A DNA stretch of 64,000 nt, from the NCBI GenBank assembly GCA_040385825.1, contig JAZKGQ010000018.1, positions 62,001-126,000 on the forward strand. Direction: 5' to 3'. The notes beneath the pieces are model-generated. The model was not told the DNA's origin, did not search any database, and worked only from the letters and a program-made list of their open reading frames with translations. A program made the position numbers and the translations under genes. The stretch's first letter is position 1. Every line of letters starts with the position of its first letter. This DNA comes from JANNNF01 sp040385825. Lineage in GTDB: Bacteria; Pseudomonadota; Alphaproteobacteria; Rhodobacterales; Rhodobacteraceae. Positions 33,856 to 41,815 of this stretch are shown here, piece after piece.

Positions 33856-34361
33856 CGACCGACAAGACCTGTGTGGGCGTGATCGCCGGGGCCTTTGGGG
33901 TGGCGGGCGAGGTGCGGCTGAAATCCTTCTGCACGCAACCCGAGGATATTGCATCCTACGGCCCGCTGACCACCGAGGATGGCAAGACCACTTATGCGGT
34001 CAAGCTGACCCGCGCGTCAGTGGCGGGCGGGGTCGGGGTGCGGATGTCGGGCATCAGCACCAAGGAACAGGCCGATGCGCTGCGCGGGGTCAGCCTGTAT
34101 GTGGGGCGCGACAAGCTGCCCTCCCTGGGCGATGACGAGTTCTATCATGCCGACCTGATCGGACTGGAGGCCCGCGATACCGGCGGCGCCGTGCTTGGCC
34201 CGGTGCAGGCGGTGCACAATCACGGGGCGGGCGATCTGCTGGAGATTGTGGTGGCGGGGCGCAAATCCGCCCTACTTGTGCCATTTACCCGTGTGAACGT
34301 TCCCACAGTGGATATTGCGGCGGGTTGCGTGATCGTGGATGTGCCAGAGGGTCTGGAGTAG
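33852..34361 (+). CDS. rimM: 16S rRNA processing protein
   Basis: RimM helps mature the 3' domain of 16S rRNA and binds S19. The 169-residue protein has an N-terminal barrel (VGVIAGAFGVAGEVRLKSF, 7-25) and a PRC-barrel C-terminal domain (GDDEFYHADLIGLEARDT near 95; VPFTRVNVPTVDI near 142). It is coupled to the small membrane-protein gene upstream by ATGA. The unknown 316-residue membrane-protein gene separates it from trmD. Confidence 0.95.
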   Translation: MTTDKTCVGVIAGAFGVAGEVRLKSFCTQPEDIASYGPLTTEDGKTTYAVKLTRASVAGGVGVRMSGISTKEQADALRGVSLYVGRDKLPSLGDDEFYHADLIGLEARDTGGAVLGPVQAVHNHGAGDLLEIVVAGRKSALLVPFTRVNVPTVDIAAGCVIVDVPEGLE

Positions 34362-34400
34362 TCCCGCCGTCCCGCCAAAGCTTTGGGATGAGAGACTGTC

Positions 34401-35351
34401 ATGGCGATACACAACAGGATGCGTTTTTTGCAGGGGGCTGCGGCGCTGCTGTATCTGGGGCCGCTGCTGGCGGGCTTGGGTGGCTATGGCTGGCGTGTGG
34501 TGCCGGTGTTTGCCGCGATCTTCGTGCTTTGGCTGATCATCCTGCGCCCGCAGCACTGGCCGCGCGATCTGGGCGCTTGGCGCGCGGCATCGGTCTGGGC
34601 TGCGGCCTTGGGCGCCGCGCTGATGCAGGTGCTGCTGGTGGCGGTGTGTTTCGGCATCGGCCGCGGGCTTGGCGGCATCATGGGGTTCCTGCCGCTGTTG
34701 CACCCGATGCTGCCGATCGGGCTGTCTTTCCTTGCCATTCCGCTGTGCCGCCTGATCTGGGATCCGTGGAAGGCCGAGGAGATGGACCGTTTTCTGGATC
34801 AGGCGATCCAGCAGATTTCCAGACCCACCCCGTCTGATTTCAGCGCCGCCGATGCGGCGGTGTCGTCCTTGCTGGCCCTGCCCGGAACCGCCCCGGCGGA
34901 TGAGGTGGCGGCGCAATTGGCGCAGGTGCTGGATCATCCGCAATCCTGGGCGCGGCTGGACATGCTGGTGGTGGCGCTGGACCGCCTGAACCCCAACCGC
35001 GATGCGCTGCGGCGGGCGGTGATCCTGTGGGGCACCGGGGCCGGAGTCGTGACCTCTGGTCGCCCGCCCGGCACGGTGGACAGCGCGTTTCAGGTGGCCG
35101 GGCACGACCCGGCCATGCTGCGGCTGTTCTTGCCCCGCGCCCTTGCGCTGATTGCCGACCACCCCACCCGGCACGACAGTTTCCCCAGCCCGCGCGATCT
35201 GGCCGAGGTGATGGACGACAGGCTGCCGGGCGACATCAACGACAGCCTTGCCCGCCTGTCGCAGGCGGTGCATCGCGCCACCCCGCCGGAATTGCGCGAC
35301 CTGTCGAATGACGAGGCGGCAGAGCTGGTGCCTGCCAACCTGTCAAACTGA
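34401..35351 (+). CDS. Polytopic membrane protein with soluble C-terminal domain, unknown
   Basis: A 316-residue protein with about four hydrophobic helices (12-27, 31-49, 65-88, 92-117) and a soluble, probably cytoplasmic, Ala/Asp-rich region (125-316). The family is not recognised. The C-terminal region has no catalytic motif that I can see. Its conserved setting between rimM and trmD suggests cotranscription with translation genes, but no function follows from that. Confidence 0.75.
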   Translation: MAIHNRMRFLQGAAALLYLGPLLAGLGGYGWRVVPVFAAIFVLWLIILRPQHWPRDLGAWRAASVWAAALGAALMQVLLVAVCFGIGRGLGGIMGFLPLLHPMLPIGLSFLAIPLCRLIWDPWKAEEMDRFLDQAIQQISRPTPSDFSAADAAVSSLLALPGTAPADEVAAQLAQVLDHPQSWARLDMLVVALDRLNPNRDALRRAVILWGTGAGVVTSGRPPGTVDSAFQVAGHDPAMLRLFLPRALALIADHPTRHDSFPSPRDLAEVMDDRLPGDINDSLARLSQAVHRATPPELRDLSNDEAAELVPANLSN

Positions 35352-35407
35352 TCGGGTCCGCCTTTGACACTCTGTCGCTTTGGCGCGAACCGGGCTAAAA
35401 CCGCCGC

Positions 35408-36235
35408 ATGACCGATGCACCCGACACCCCGAAAAGCCATGGCCGCCTGTCCATCCGCGCCAGTCTGACCCCGCGTGACCTGATGGCCGAACCATTGCAG
35501 GTGCGCGGGGCCTGGGTGGCAAAGGTGATCACCCTGTTCCCCGACGCCTTCCCCGGCGTGCTGGGCCTGTCGCTGACCGGCAAGGCGCTGGATTTCGGGC
35601 TGTGGCGGCTGGATACAGTCGATCTGCGCAGCTTTGGCATTGGCAAGCATCGCACGGTGGATGACACGCCCGCCGGGGGTGGCGCGGGCATGGTGCTGCG
35701 GGCCGATGTGGTGGATGCGGCGCTGACGGCGGCGCAGGGTGGCGCAGACCGCGCCCGCTGGCCGGTAATTTACCTATCGCCGCGCGGCAAGCCCTTTGAT
35801 CAGGCGATGGCGCGGCGCTTTGCGGCCTGTGACGGGCTGACCCTGCTGTGCGGGCGGTTTGAAGGCGTGGATCAGCGGGTGCTGGATCATCACGCGGTTG
35901 AGGAGGTGTCGCTGGGCGACTTCGTGCTGACCGGGGGCGAGATTGCGGCGCAGGCCCTGCTGGATGCCACGGTGCGGCTGCTGCCGGGGGTGCTGGGTAA
36001 TGCGGAGTCTGCGGTCGAGGAAAGCTTTTCCGACGGGCTGCTGGAGCATCCGCAATACACCCGACCGACCGTCTGGAACGACCGGGAAATCCCGCAGGTG
36101 CTGCAATCGGGGCACCACGGCGACATCGCGAAATGGCGGCGGGCGCAGTCCGAAGGCCTGACCGCCGAACGCCGCCCCGACCTGTGGGCGGCAAATGCGC
36201 AAAAGCCTGTAAAACCGGGCAAACGCAAGGCTTGA
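35408..36235 (+). CDS. trmD: tRNA (guanine-N1-)-methyltransferase
   Basis: TrmD methylates G37 of tRNAs using S-adenosylmethionine. The 275-residue protein starts with an extension of about 37 residues before VAKVITLFPDAFPG. The SPOUT knot motifs LSPRGKPFDQ (about 120), LCGRFEGVDQRV (about 143) and SLGDFVLTGGEIAA (about 168) are present. The upstream ATG at 35408 is used because no good internal start lies at the family beginning. It is followed by a consensus promoter for rplS. Confidence 0.96.
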   Translation: MTDAPDTPKSHGRLSIRASLTPRDLMAEPLQVRGAWVAKVITLFPDAFPGVLGLSLTGKALDFGLWRLDTVDLRSFGIGKHRTVDDTPAGGGAGMVLRADVVDAALTAAQGGADRARWPVIYLSPRGKPFDQAMARRFAACDGLTLLCGRFEGVDQRVLDHHAVEEVSLGDFVLTGGEIAAQALLDATVRLLPGVLGNAESAVEESFSDGLLEHPQYTRPTVWNDREIPQVLQSGHHGDIAKWRRAQSEGLTAERRPDLWAANAQKPVKPGKRKA

Positions 36236-36260
36236 CCCCCCGCTTTGCGCGGCCTATACG
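36232..36260 (+). promoter_or_regulatory. Candidate rplS-rpmE promoter
   Basis: TTGACC (36232-36237, overlapping the trmD stop) and TATACG (36255-36260) are separated by exactly 17 nt. The implied leader of about 210 nt before rplS contains no CDS and could carry L19-dependent control. Confidence 0.7.
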
Positions 36261-36478
36261 CCCCTGTCCGGGGCTGTCACAGGTCCATCGGTCCCGATTC
36301 TTTTTGCCTATGCGCCTGTCTTCTTTTGCAGGTGGCGGGTGGACAGCGCGGTAAAAACCAAAGCACGACCCATCTTTGGCGGACTTGCCCCCTGCGGGCG
36401 GGGATCCGGTTGAAGACCAGAAGCTCTGGGGCGGCATCACATGTGCGGGGCAAACCGTACGCATCGAAAGGACCAGGC

Positions 36479-36853
36479 ATGAACCTGATCGCAATTATCG
36501 AGGCCGAACAAATCGCGGCACTCGGCAAGAAAATCCCGGACTTCAAGGCCGGCGATACCGTCAAAGTCGGCTACAAGGTCACCGAAGGCACGCGGTCGCG
36601 CGTGCAGGCCTATGAAGGCGTCGTGATCGGCCGCAAGGGCGGGGCCACCATCTCGGCCAGCTTCACGGTGCGCAAGATCTCGTTCGGTGAAGGTGTGGAA
36701 CGTGTGTTCCCGCTGTATTCCACCAACATCGACAGCATCGAGGTCGTCCGTCGCGGCAAGGTGCGTCGTGCCAAGCTGTACTACCTGCGCGACCGTCGCG
36801 GTAAATCGGCCCGTATCGCCGAGAACACCACCTACAAAGCCAAATCGGAATAA
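36479..36853 (+). CDS. rplS: 50S ribosomal protein L19
   Basis: A 124-residue large-subunit protein at the 30S-50S interface. PDFKAGDTVKVGYKVTEG (about 20-37), VQAYEGVVIGRKG and the basic C-terminus KVRRAKLYYLRDRRGKSARI are the L19 signature. The ATG at 36479 follows AAAGGACCAGGC. rpmE follows 11 bp later. Confidence 0.98.
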   Translation: MNLIAIIEAEQIAALGKKIPDFKAGDTVKVGYKVTEGTRSRVQAYEGVVIGRKGGATISASFTVRKISFGEGVERVFPLYSTNIDSIEVVRRGKVRRAKLYYLRDRRGKSARIAENTTYKAKSE

Positions 36854-36864
36854 GGACCGCGACG

Positions 36865-37086
36865 ATGAAACAGGGCATTCACCCCGATTATCACACCATC
36901 AACGTCAAGATGACCGATGGCACCATTTTCCAGACCAAGACCACCTGGGGCAAGGAAGGCGACCAGATGGCGCTGGACATCGACCCGCTGGCCCACCCGG
37001 CCTGGACCGGCGGCAACGCCAAGCTGATGGACACCGGCGGCCGCGTGTCGAAATTCAAGAACAAATACGCCGGTCTGGGTTTCTGA
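36865..37086 (+). CDS. rpmE: 50S ribosomal protein L31
   Basis: A 73-residue L31. MKQGIHPDYHTINVKMTDGT (1-20) and HPAWTGGNAKLMDTGGRVSKF are diagnostic. The four zinc-binding cysteines of C+ type L31 are absent, so this is the zinc-independent type. Ends the ribosomal block; a strong terminator follows. Confidence 0.97.
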   Translation: MKQGIHPDYHTINVKMTDGTIFQTKTTWGKEGDQMALDIDPLAHPAWTGGNAKLMDTGGRVSKFKNKYAGLGF

Positions 37087-37110
37087 TCCATTCCGACTGT
37101 TTGCTGCATA

Positions 37111-37135
37111 CGCCGCCCCATCGGGGCGGCGTTTT
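37111..37135 (+). terminator. Rho-independent terminator after rpmE
   Basis: CGCCGCCCC (37111-37119) and GGGGCGGCG (37123-37131) pair perfectly around ATC, followed by TTTT. It lies 24 bp after the rpmE stop and closes the ffh-rpmE block. Confidence 0.9.
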
Positions 37136-37162
37136 GCTGTGCTCTGCACTGTCGGCCGGCAT

Positions 37163-37206
37163 CCAATTTCTTCGAAGAAATTGGCAAAATCCTTCGAAGG
37201 ATTTTG
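37163..37206. repeat. Two abutting 22-bp perfect palindromes centred on TTCGAA
   Basis: Positions 37163-37184 (CCAATTTC TTCGAA GAAATTGG pattern) and 37185-37206 (CAAAATCC TTCGAA GGATTTTG pattern) are each perfect 22-bp palindromes with no base between them. They lie 97 bp before mipZ. They may be a repetitive extragenic element or a protein-binding array. Confidence 0.85.
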
Positions 37207-37302
37207 ACGCAGCGCCGGTGACAGCCGGGGGCTGCTGCCTTGCGCATGACCCTGTTGGCACGCTATGGGCAGTGCAGGAAAGCCTATCGCAGAGGATTGG
37301 TC

Positions 37303-38112
37303 GTGGCGCATATCATCGTTGTCGGCAACGAAAAGGGCGGGTCGGGCAAATCGACCACCTGCATGCATGTGGCAACGGCGCTGGCGCGGATGGGGCACCG
37401 GGTGGGCGCGCTGGACCTTGACCTGCGGCAGCGCACCTTCGGGCGCTACATCGAAAACCGCAAAACCTATCTTGCGCGGATGGAACTGGCACTTGCCACA
37501 CCCGACTACCGCGAACTGCCCGAAGGCGATGCTGCCAGCCTGCAACCCGGCGAAAACGCCTTTGACGCCCGGCTGTCGGCGGCGGTGGCCGATCTGGACG
37601 CAGTGTCGGATTTCATTGTCATCGACTGCCCTGGCAGTCACACGCGGCTGTCGCAGGTGGCGCATTCGCTGGCCGATACGCTGATCACCCCGCTGAATGA
37701 CAGCTTTGTCGATTTCGACCTGCTGGCGCGGGTCGATGCCGAAACCGGCAAGGTGAAGGGGCCGTCGATCTATTCCGAAATGGTCTGGGGGGCGCGGCAG
37801 TTGCGCGCGCAGGCCGGGCTGAAGCCGATCGACTGGATTATCGTGCGCAACCGTCTGGGAGCGCAGCAGATGCACAACAAGAAAAAGGTGGGGGCCGCGC
37901 TGGAAGACCTGTCGCGCCGCATTGGCTTTCGCGTCGCACCCGGCTTTTCCGAACGGGTGATCTTTCGCGAACTTTTCCCGCGCGGGCTGACCCTGCTGGA
38001 CCTGAAGGACACCGGGGTCGACCAGTTGAACCTGTCCAACATCGCCGCCCGGCAGGAAGTGCGCGATCTGATGGCGGAACTCAGGCTTCCAAGTGTGACC
38101 GTCGGTTTTTGA
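37303..38112 (+). CDS. mipZ: ParA-family division-site ATPase MipZ
   Basis: MipZ forms a polar gradient through ParB and blocks FtsZ polymerisation, placing the septum at midcell in alphaproteobacteria. With the GTG start at 37303 (MAHIIVVGNEKGGSGKSTT) the protein is 269 residues. The deviant Walker A KGGSGKST is at 12-19, and FIVIDCPGS near 104 is the Walker B region. An AGAGGA six bases upstream supports this start; an ATG at 37246 would add 19 residues before the family beginning. The end overlaps a convergent small gene by 32 bp. Confidence 0.9.
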   Translation: MAHIIVVGNEKGGSGKSTTCMHVATALARMGHRVGALDLDLRQRTFGRYIENRKTYLARMELALATPDYRELPEGDAASLQPGENAFDARLSAAVADLDAVSDFIVIDCPGSHTRLSQVAHSLADTLITPLNDSFVDFDLLARVDAETGKVKGPSIYSEMVWGARQLRAQAGLKPIDWIIVRNRLGAQQMHNKKKVGAALEDLSRRIGFRVAPGFSERVIFRELFPRGLTLLDLKDTGVDQLNLSNIAARQEVRDLMAELRLPSVTVGF

Positions 38113-38275
38113 ACAGCAGGGTCGAGGCCTGTTGCGCCTGAACCCGGCGCAGGCGCTGAAGCCGCAGGGTGAACATGTCGTCCTTGACCGGCGCAGGCTC
38201 GGCACTTTCGGCCGGGTCGGCGGGTTTGGCCGCAAACAGCCCGAACCGTTGCAACAGGGTGAATGCCTTCTGCAT
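38081..38275 (-). CDS. Small protein of unknown function
   Basis: A 64-residue basic protein: an amphipathic N-terminus (MQKAFTLLQRFGLFA), a Pro/Ala/Glu linker (about 17-30), then LRLQRLRRVQAQQA. A near-perfect AGAGGAGGT lies 6 bases before the ATG, which strongly supports translation. Its 3' 32 bases overlap the mipZ 3' end on the opposite strand. I recognise no domain; placement beside mipZ is not enough to infer a role. Confidence 0.7.
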   Translation of the reverse strand: MQKAFTLLQRFGLFAAKPADPAESAEPAPVKDDMFTLRLQRLRRVQAQQASTLLFKNRRSHLEA

Positions 38276-38457
38276 GGCGCTACCTCCTCTCAGGATTTAC
38301 CCCTTCTTGATGCGGGCCAAGCGCGGCAGGTTTGTGGCAGGGCGGCGCTTATTCCGGGGAAGCCCGCGCAAAGGCGGCAACACACTGTTTCCGGTTTGGC
38401 TTGGCCCGAAGGATCGGCTGTGGCAGAACGGGCGCGCTGCCCTGACGCGAGAATGCC

Positions 38458-39963
38458 ATGACCAACACCCTGTTTGACGCGCTGTTTTCCCCCCTTGCCG
38501 GGCAGGACCGCCCGCTGTTCCTGCGCCCCGCAGCCGCGGACATCAGCGCGGACGCCTTTCTGCGCACCATTGGCCGGGTGGCCCATGCGCTGCGCGGGAT
38601 GGATGTGCAAAAGGGCGACCGGGTGGCGGTCCAGATCGCCAAATCGCCCGAGGCACTGGCGGTTTACGCCGCCTGCGTGGGGGTGGGGGCGGTGTTCCTG
38701 CCGCTGAACACAGGGTACACGGCGGATGAGGTCGAATACTTCATCGGCAACGCCACCCCCCGCGTGCTGATCTGCGACCCCGCGCGGGCGGCCGGCCTGC
38801 TGCCGCTGTGCCGCGCGCATGGCGCCAGGCTGGCCACGCTTGATGGCGCGGGGCAGGGCAGTTTTGCCGATCTGATGGCGGACCAGCCGGATCAGTTCAC
38901 CCCAACCCCCTGCGGCCCGGATGATCTGGCGGCGATCCTGTATACATCGGGCACCACCGGGCGGTCCAAGGGCGCGATGCTGACCCATGGCAACCTGCTG
39001 TCGAATGCCGCCGTGCTGGCCGATCTGTGGCAGTTCACTGACCGCGATGTGCTGCTGCACGCGCTGCCGATCTTTCACACCCACGGGCTGTTCGTGGCAT
39101 CCAACGTCTGTCTGCTGACCGGGGCTGCGATGATCTTTCTGCCGGGGTTCGATGCGGGGCAGGTGGTGGACCTGCTGCCCCAGGCGACAGTGATGATGGG
39201 GGTTCCCACCTTTTACACCCGGCTGCTGGACCATCCGGGTTTCACCCAAAGCCTCACAGCGCACATGCGGCTGTTCGTGTCGGGGTCGGCCCCCTTGCTG
39301 GCAGAAACCCACAACGCGTTTCAGGCCCGAACCGGGCACCGGATTCTGGAACGCTATGGCATGACGGAAACCAACATGAACACGTCGAACCCCTATCACG
39401 GCGACCGCCGGGCGGGGACGGTGGGCCTGCCTCTGCCGGGGGTGGACTTGCGGATCATGGCGGATGGGGCCGAGGTGCCGCCGGGCGCGGTTGGCGGGAT
39501 AGAGGTGCGGGGCCCGAACGTCTTTCAGGGCTACTGGCAGATGCCGGAAAAGACCGCCGAGGAACTGCGCCCCGATGGCTGGTTCATCACCGGCGATCTG
39601 GGGCAGGTTGATGCGGACGGCTATGTCAGCATCGTGGGCCGCGCCAAGGATATGATCATCACAGGGGGCTACAACGTCTATCCGCGCGAGGTGGAACTGC
39701 TGCTGGACGAGGTGCCGGGGGTGCTGGAATCTGCGGTGATCGGCCTGCCGCATCCCGACTTTGGCGAGGCGGTGTTTGCCGTTCTGGTGCATCGTCCGGG
39801 CGAGGCGGTGGATCAGGCTGCGACAGAGGCCCTGCTGGGCGAAAAGCTGGCCCGATTCAAACAGCCCAAGGGAATCGTCGTGGTGCCCGACCTGCCCCGC
39901 AACACGATGGGCAAGGTGCAGAAAAACCTGCTGCGCGAGGTCTACAAGGGTTGGTTTGGCTGA
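38458..39963 (+). CDS. matB: Malonyl-CoA synthetase (AMP-forming acyl-CoA ligase)
   Basis: A 501-residue adenylate-forming ligase that activates malonate with ATP and CoA. The ATP motif is YTSGTTGRSKGAM (162-174), ERYGMTETNM (about 300) and DGWFITGDLG (about 376) follow, and the C-terminal catalytic Lys is in NTMGKVQKN. The malonate-type HTHGLFV (about 207) supports MatB over longer-chain ligases. matA (decarboxylase) is not adjacent. A repeat hairpin lies directly after the stop. Confidence 0.85.
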   Translation: MTNTLFDALFSPLAGQDRPLFLRPAAADISADAFLRTIGRVAHALRGMDVQKGDRVAVQIAKSPEALAVYAACVGVGAVFLPLNTGYTADEVEYFIGNATPRVLICDPARAAGLLPLCRAHGARLATLDGAGQGSFADLMADQPDQFTPTPCGPDDLAAILYTSGTTGRSKGAMLTHGNLLSNAAVLADLWQFTDRDVLLHALPIFHTHGLFVASNVCLLTGAAMIFLPGFDAGQVVDLLPQATVMMGVPTFYTRLLDHPGFTQSLTAHMRLFVSGSAPLLAETHNAFQARTGHRILERYGMTETNMNTSNPYHGDRRAGTVGLPLPGVDLRIMADGAEVPPGAVGGIEVRGPNVFQGYWQMPEKTAEELRPDGWFITGDLGQVDADGYVSIVGRAKDMIITGGYNVYPREVELLLDEVPGVLESAVIGLPHPDFGEAVFAVLVHRPGEAVDQAATEALLGEKLARFKQPKGIVVVPDLPRNTMGKVQKNLLREVYKGWFG

Positions 39964-39974
39964 AAGGGTGCGTC

Positions 39975-40029
39975 GGGATATTTAGGCCAATGTGAATGCG
40001 TGCAGGTTTCACATTGGCTTAAATATCCC
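39975..40029. repeat. GGATATTT-GGCCAATGTGAA inverted pair, copies 2 and 2'
   Basis: GGGATATTTAGGCCAATGTG and two As (39975-39996) face the near-perfect complement at 40008-40029, an imperfect 22-bp hairpin with an 11-nt loop between convergent matB and arsR-like genes. The right arm continues into AAATATCCCCGCCGGAGGC (40021-40039), the complement of the copy at 19123. Confidence 0.75.
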
Positions 40030-40366
40030 CGCCGGAGGCTTCCCGCTCGGCCAGCTCGCCTGCCAGAAACCGCTCGAAATCATCCAGATCGACCGGATCG
40101 AACTGCCCGAACCCCTGCATCCAGACCGAGGCTGCGCGCAGGGCGTCGGGTTCCAGCTTGCACCAGATCACCCGGCCCCGGCGTTCGCGGCTGATCAGGC
40201 CGGCCTCGGCCAGCACGGTCAGATGTTTGGAAATCGCGGCAAGGGACATGGCAAAGGGCTGAGCGACATCGGTGACGGCCATGTCGTCTTCCAGCAGCAT
40301 GGTCAGGATCGCCCGCCGGGTCGGGTCGGCCAGGGCGGCAAAAGTGGCGTCCAGCGGGTTGGTCAT
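40019..40366 (-). CDS. ArsR-family transcriptional regulator
   Basis: A 115-residue winged-helix repressor of the ArsR/SmtB family. LDATFAALADPTRRAILTML (5-24) and the recognition helix MSLAAISKHLTVLAEAGLI (about 40-58) are typical. No metal-binding CxC motif is present, so it may sense something other than metal, as the CcmF/SdpR-like ArsR proteins do. The last codons, encoding EASGGDI and the TAA stop, lie inside the repeat at 40019-40039. Confidence 0.88.
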   Translation of the reverse strand: MTNPLDATFAALADPTRRAILTMLLEDDMAVTDVAQPFAMSLAAISKHLTVLAEAGLISRERRGRVIWCKLEPDALRAASVWMQGFGQFDPVDLDDFERFLAGELAEREASGGDI

Positions 40367-40526
40367 GGCCGGACTATTGCGGCAGGGGGGCGGAATCGTC
40401 AACCGTTTGGTTGAATGTCCGCCGCAGGCACGGGCCGGGCCCACTGGTGCCGCGCTGCGGATGTTTTCGATGAAATACCCTGCGTTTACAGGTGTTTGCG
40501 CCATGTTTCCGGCCCATAATCGCGCC

Positions 40527-40555
40527 TTGACACGCGGCCCGCCTGTCCGTAGGTA
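40527..40555 (+). promoter_or_regulatory. Candidate F0 ATP synthase operon promoter
   Basis: TTGACA (40527-40532) and TAGGTA (40550-40555) are separated by 17 nt, 28 bp before the atpI ATG. A perfect -35 and correct spacing fit a strongly expressed operon. Confidence 0.65.
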
Positions 40556-40583
40556 TCGCTCGACTGCAAAGGGGCTTTGACCA

Positions 40584-40994
40584 ATGGCTGGTGAACCCGA
40601 TCCGGACCGTCTGCGCGCGCTTGAAGCCCGCCTTCACCAGATCAAGGGTACGCCGGTGGTGGAACGCACCAATACGGTCAAGGGTTTCTCGCAAGGCGAA
40701 GTGGCCTGGAGGATGGTGATTGAGCTTTGCACCGGGCTGATGCTGGGGGTGGGGATCGGTTACGGGTTGGACGTGCTGCTTGGCACCCTGCCGGTCTTCC
40801 TGATCATCTTCGCGCTGATCGGCTTTGCGGCCGGCATCAAGACGATGCTTGGCACCGCACGGCAGATGGCAGACAAGGCTGCGGCGCAGGCCGCAGAAGA
40901 TACCAGGGCTGCGGCGCAAGCCGCAGAGCATACCAAGGCTGCGGCGCAAGCCGCAGGGGCAAGGGCGGCGCAAGTCGCAGACACAGAGGGTTGA
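40584..40994 (+). CDS. atpI: F0F1 ATP synthase subunit I (AtpI)
   Basis: A 136-residue membrane protein that helps assemble the c-ring. Two hydrophobic helices lie at about 45-65 and 70-90 (GVGIGYGLDVLLGTLPVFLIIF). The C-terminal tail contains three 10-residue repeats, (K/R)AAAQAAE(D/H)T, encoded by a 30-bp DNA repeat at 40875-40964. First gene of the F0 operon. Confidence 0.93.
   Translation: MAGEPDPDRLRALEARLHQIKGTPVVERTNTVKGFSQGEVAWRMVIELCTGLMLGVGIGYGLDVLLGTLPVFLIIFALIGFAAGIKTMLGTARQMADKAAAQAAEDTRAAAQAAEHTKAAAQAAGARAAQVADTEG
40875..40964 (+). repeat. Three 30-bp tandem repeats in the 3' part of atpI
   Basis: Units begin AAGGCTGCGGCGCAGGCCGC (40875), AGGGCTGCGGCGCAAGCCGC (40905) and AAGGCTGCGGCGCAAGCCGC (40935). 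In-frame expansion would lengthen the Ala-rich tail of AtpI without frameshift. Confidence 0.9.
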
Positions 40995-40996
40995 CC

Positions 40997-41758
40997 ATGG
41001 CGACAGATGTGGAAGAGGCGGCAAGCAGCGGTCTGCAGATCCATCCGATGGATCAGTTCATCGTCAAGCCGCTGTTCGGCGATACCATCCAGTGGTACAC
41101 GCCCACCAACGTCACCCTGTGGATGGGCATTGCCGTGCTGTGCCTGGTGGCCCTGCTGGTGATGGGCACCCGCCGCCGCGCCATCGTGCCGTCGCGCACC
41201 CAGTCGGTCGGGGAATTGCTGTACGGCTTCGTCTACAACATGGTCGAGGAAGTGACCGGTCATGAGGGGGCGAAGTTCTTTCCCTATATCATGACGCTGT
41301 TCATGTTCGTGCTGTTGTCCAACATGCTGGGCCTGCTGCCGCTGTCCTTCACCACCACTGCCCAGATCGCGGTAACGGCTACGCTGGCCCTGCTGGTCTT
41401 CGTGACCATCACGCTGGTCGGGCTGTACCGCAAAGGCATCGGGTTTCTGTCGATGTTCTGGGTATCGTCCGCGCCGCTGGCGCTGCGACCGGTTCTTGCG
41501 CTGATCGAGGTCGTGTCCTACTTCGTGCGCCCGCTCAGCCATTCCATTCGTCTTGGCGGCAACCTGATGGCCGGCCACGCCGTCATCAAGGTGTTCGCGG
41601 GCTTTGCAGGTGCCATGGGCCTGGCCTCGGTCGTGCCGATTGCCGCCATTGCCGCCATCTACGGTCTTGAGGTGCTGGTTGCAGCGGTTCAGGCCTATGT
41701 TTTCACCATCTTGACCTGTGTGTATCTGCGTGACGCAGTGGGCGACGCCCACCACTGA
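40997..41758 (+). CDS. atpB: F0F1 ATP synthase subunit a
   Basis: A 253-residue integral-membrane protein forming the proton half-channels. About six helices lie between residues 35 and 250, with the essential Arg in RPLSHSIRLGGNLMAGH (near 183-199). The start at 40997 (MATDVEEAASSG) lies 2 bp after atpI. Confidence 0.97.
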   Translation: MATDVEEAASSGLQIHPMDQFIVKPLFGDTIQWYTPTNVTLWMGIAVLCLVALLVMGTRRRAIVPSRTQSVGELLYGFVYNMVEEVTGHEGAKFFPYIMTLFMFVLLSNMLGLLPLSFTTTAQIAVTATLALLVFVTITLVGLYRKGIGFLSMFWVSSAPLALRPVLALIEVVSYFVRPLSHSIRLGGNLMAGHAVIKVFAGFAGAMGLASVVPIAAIAAIYGLEVLVAAVQAYVFTILTCVYLRDAVGDAHH

Positions 41759-41815
41759 CCGCAGACCCTCGGGTACGGAAATCTCTCTGCCATTCCACAT
41801 ACAAGGAGTACTTCT

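Noticed and set aside
37239..37275. TTGCGC/TATGGG as the mipZ promoter
   Set aside because: Both boxes are poor matches and the spacing is 18; too weak to list.
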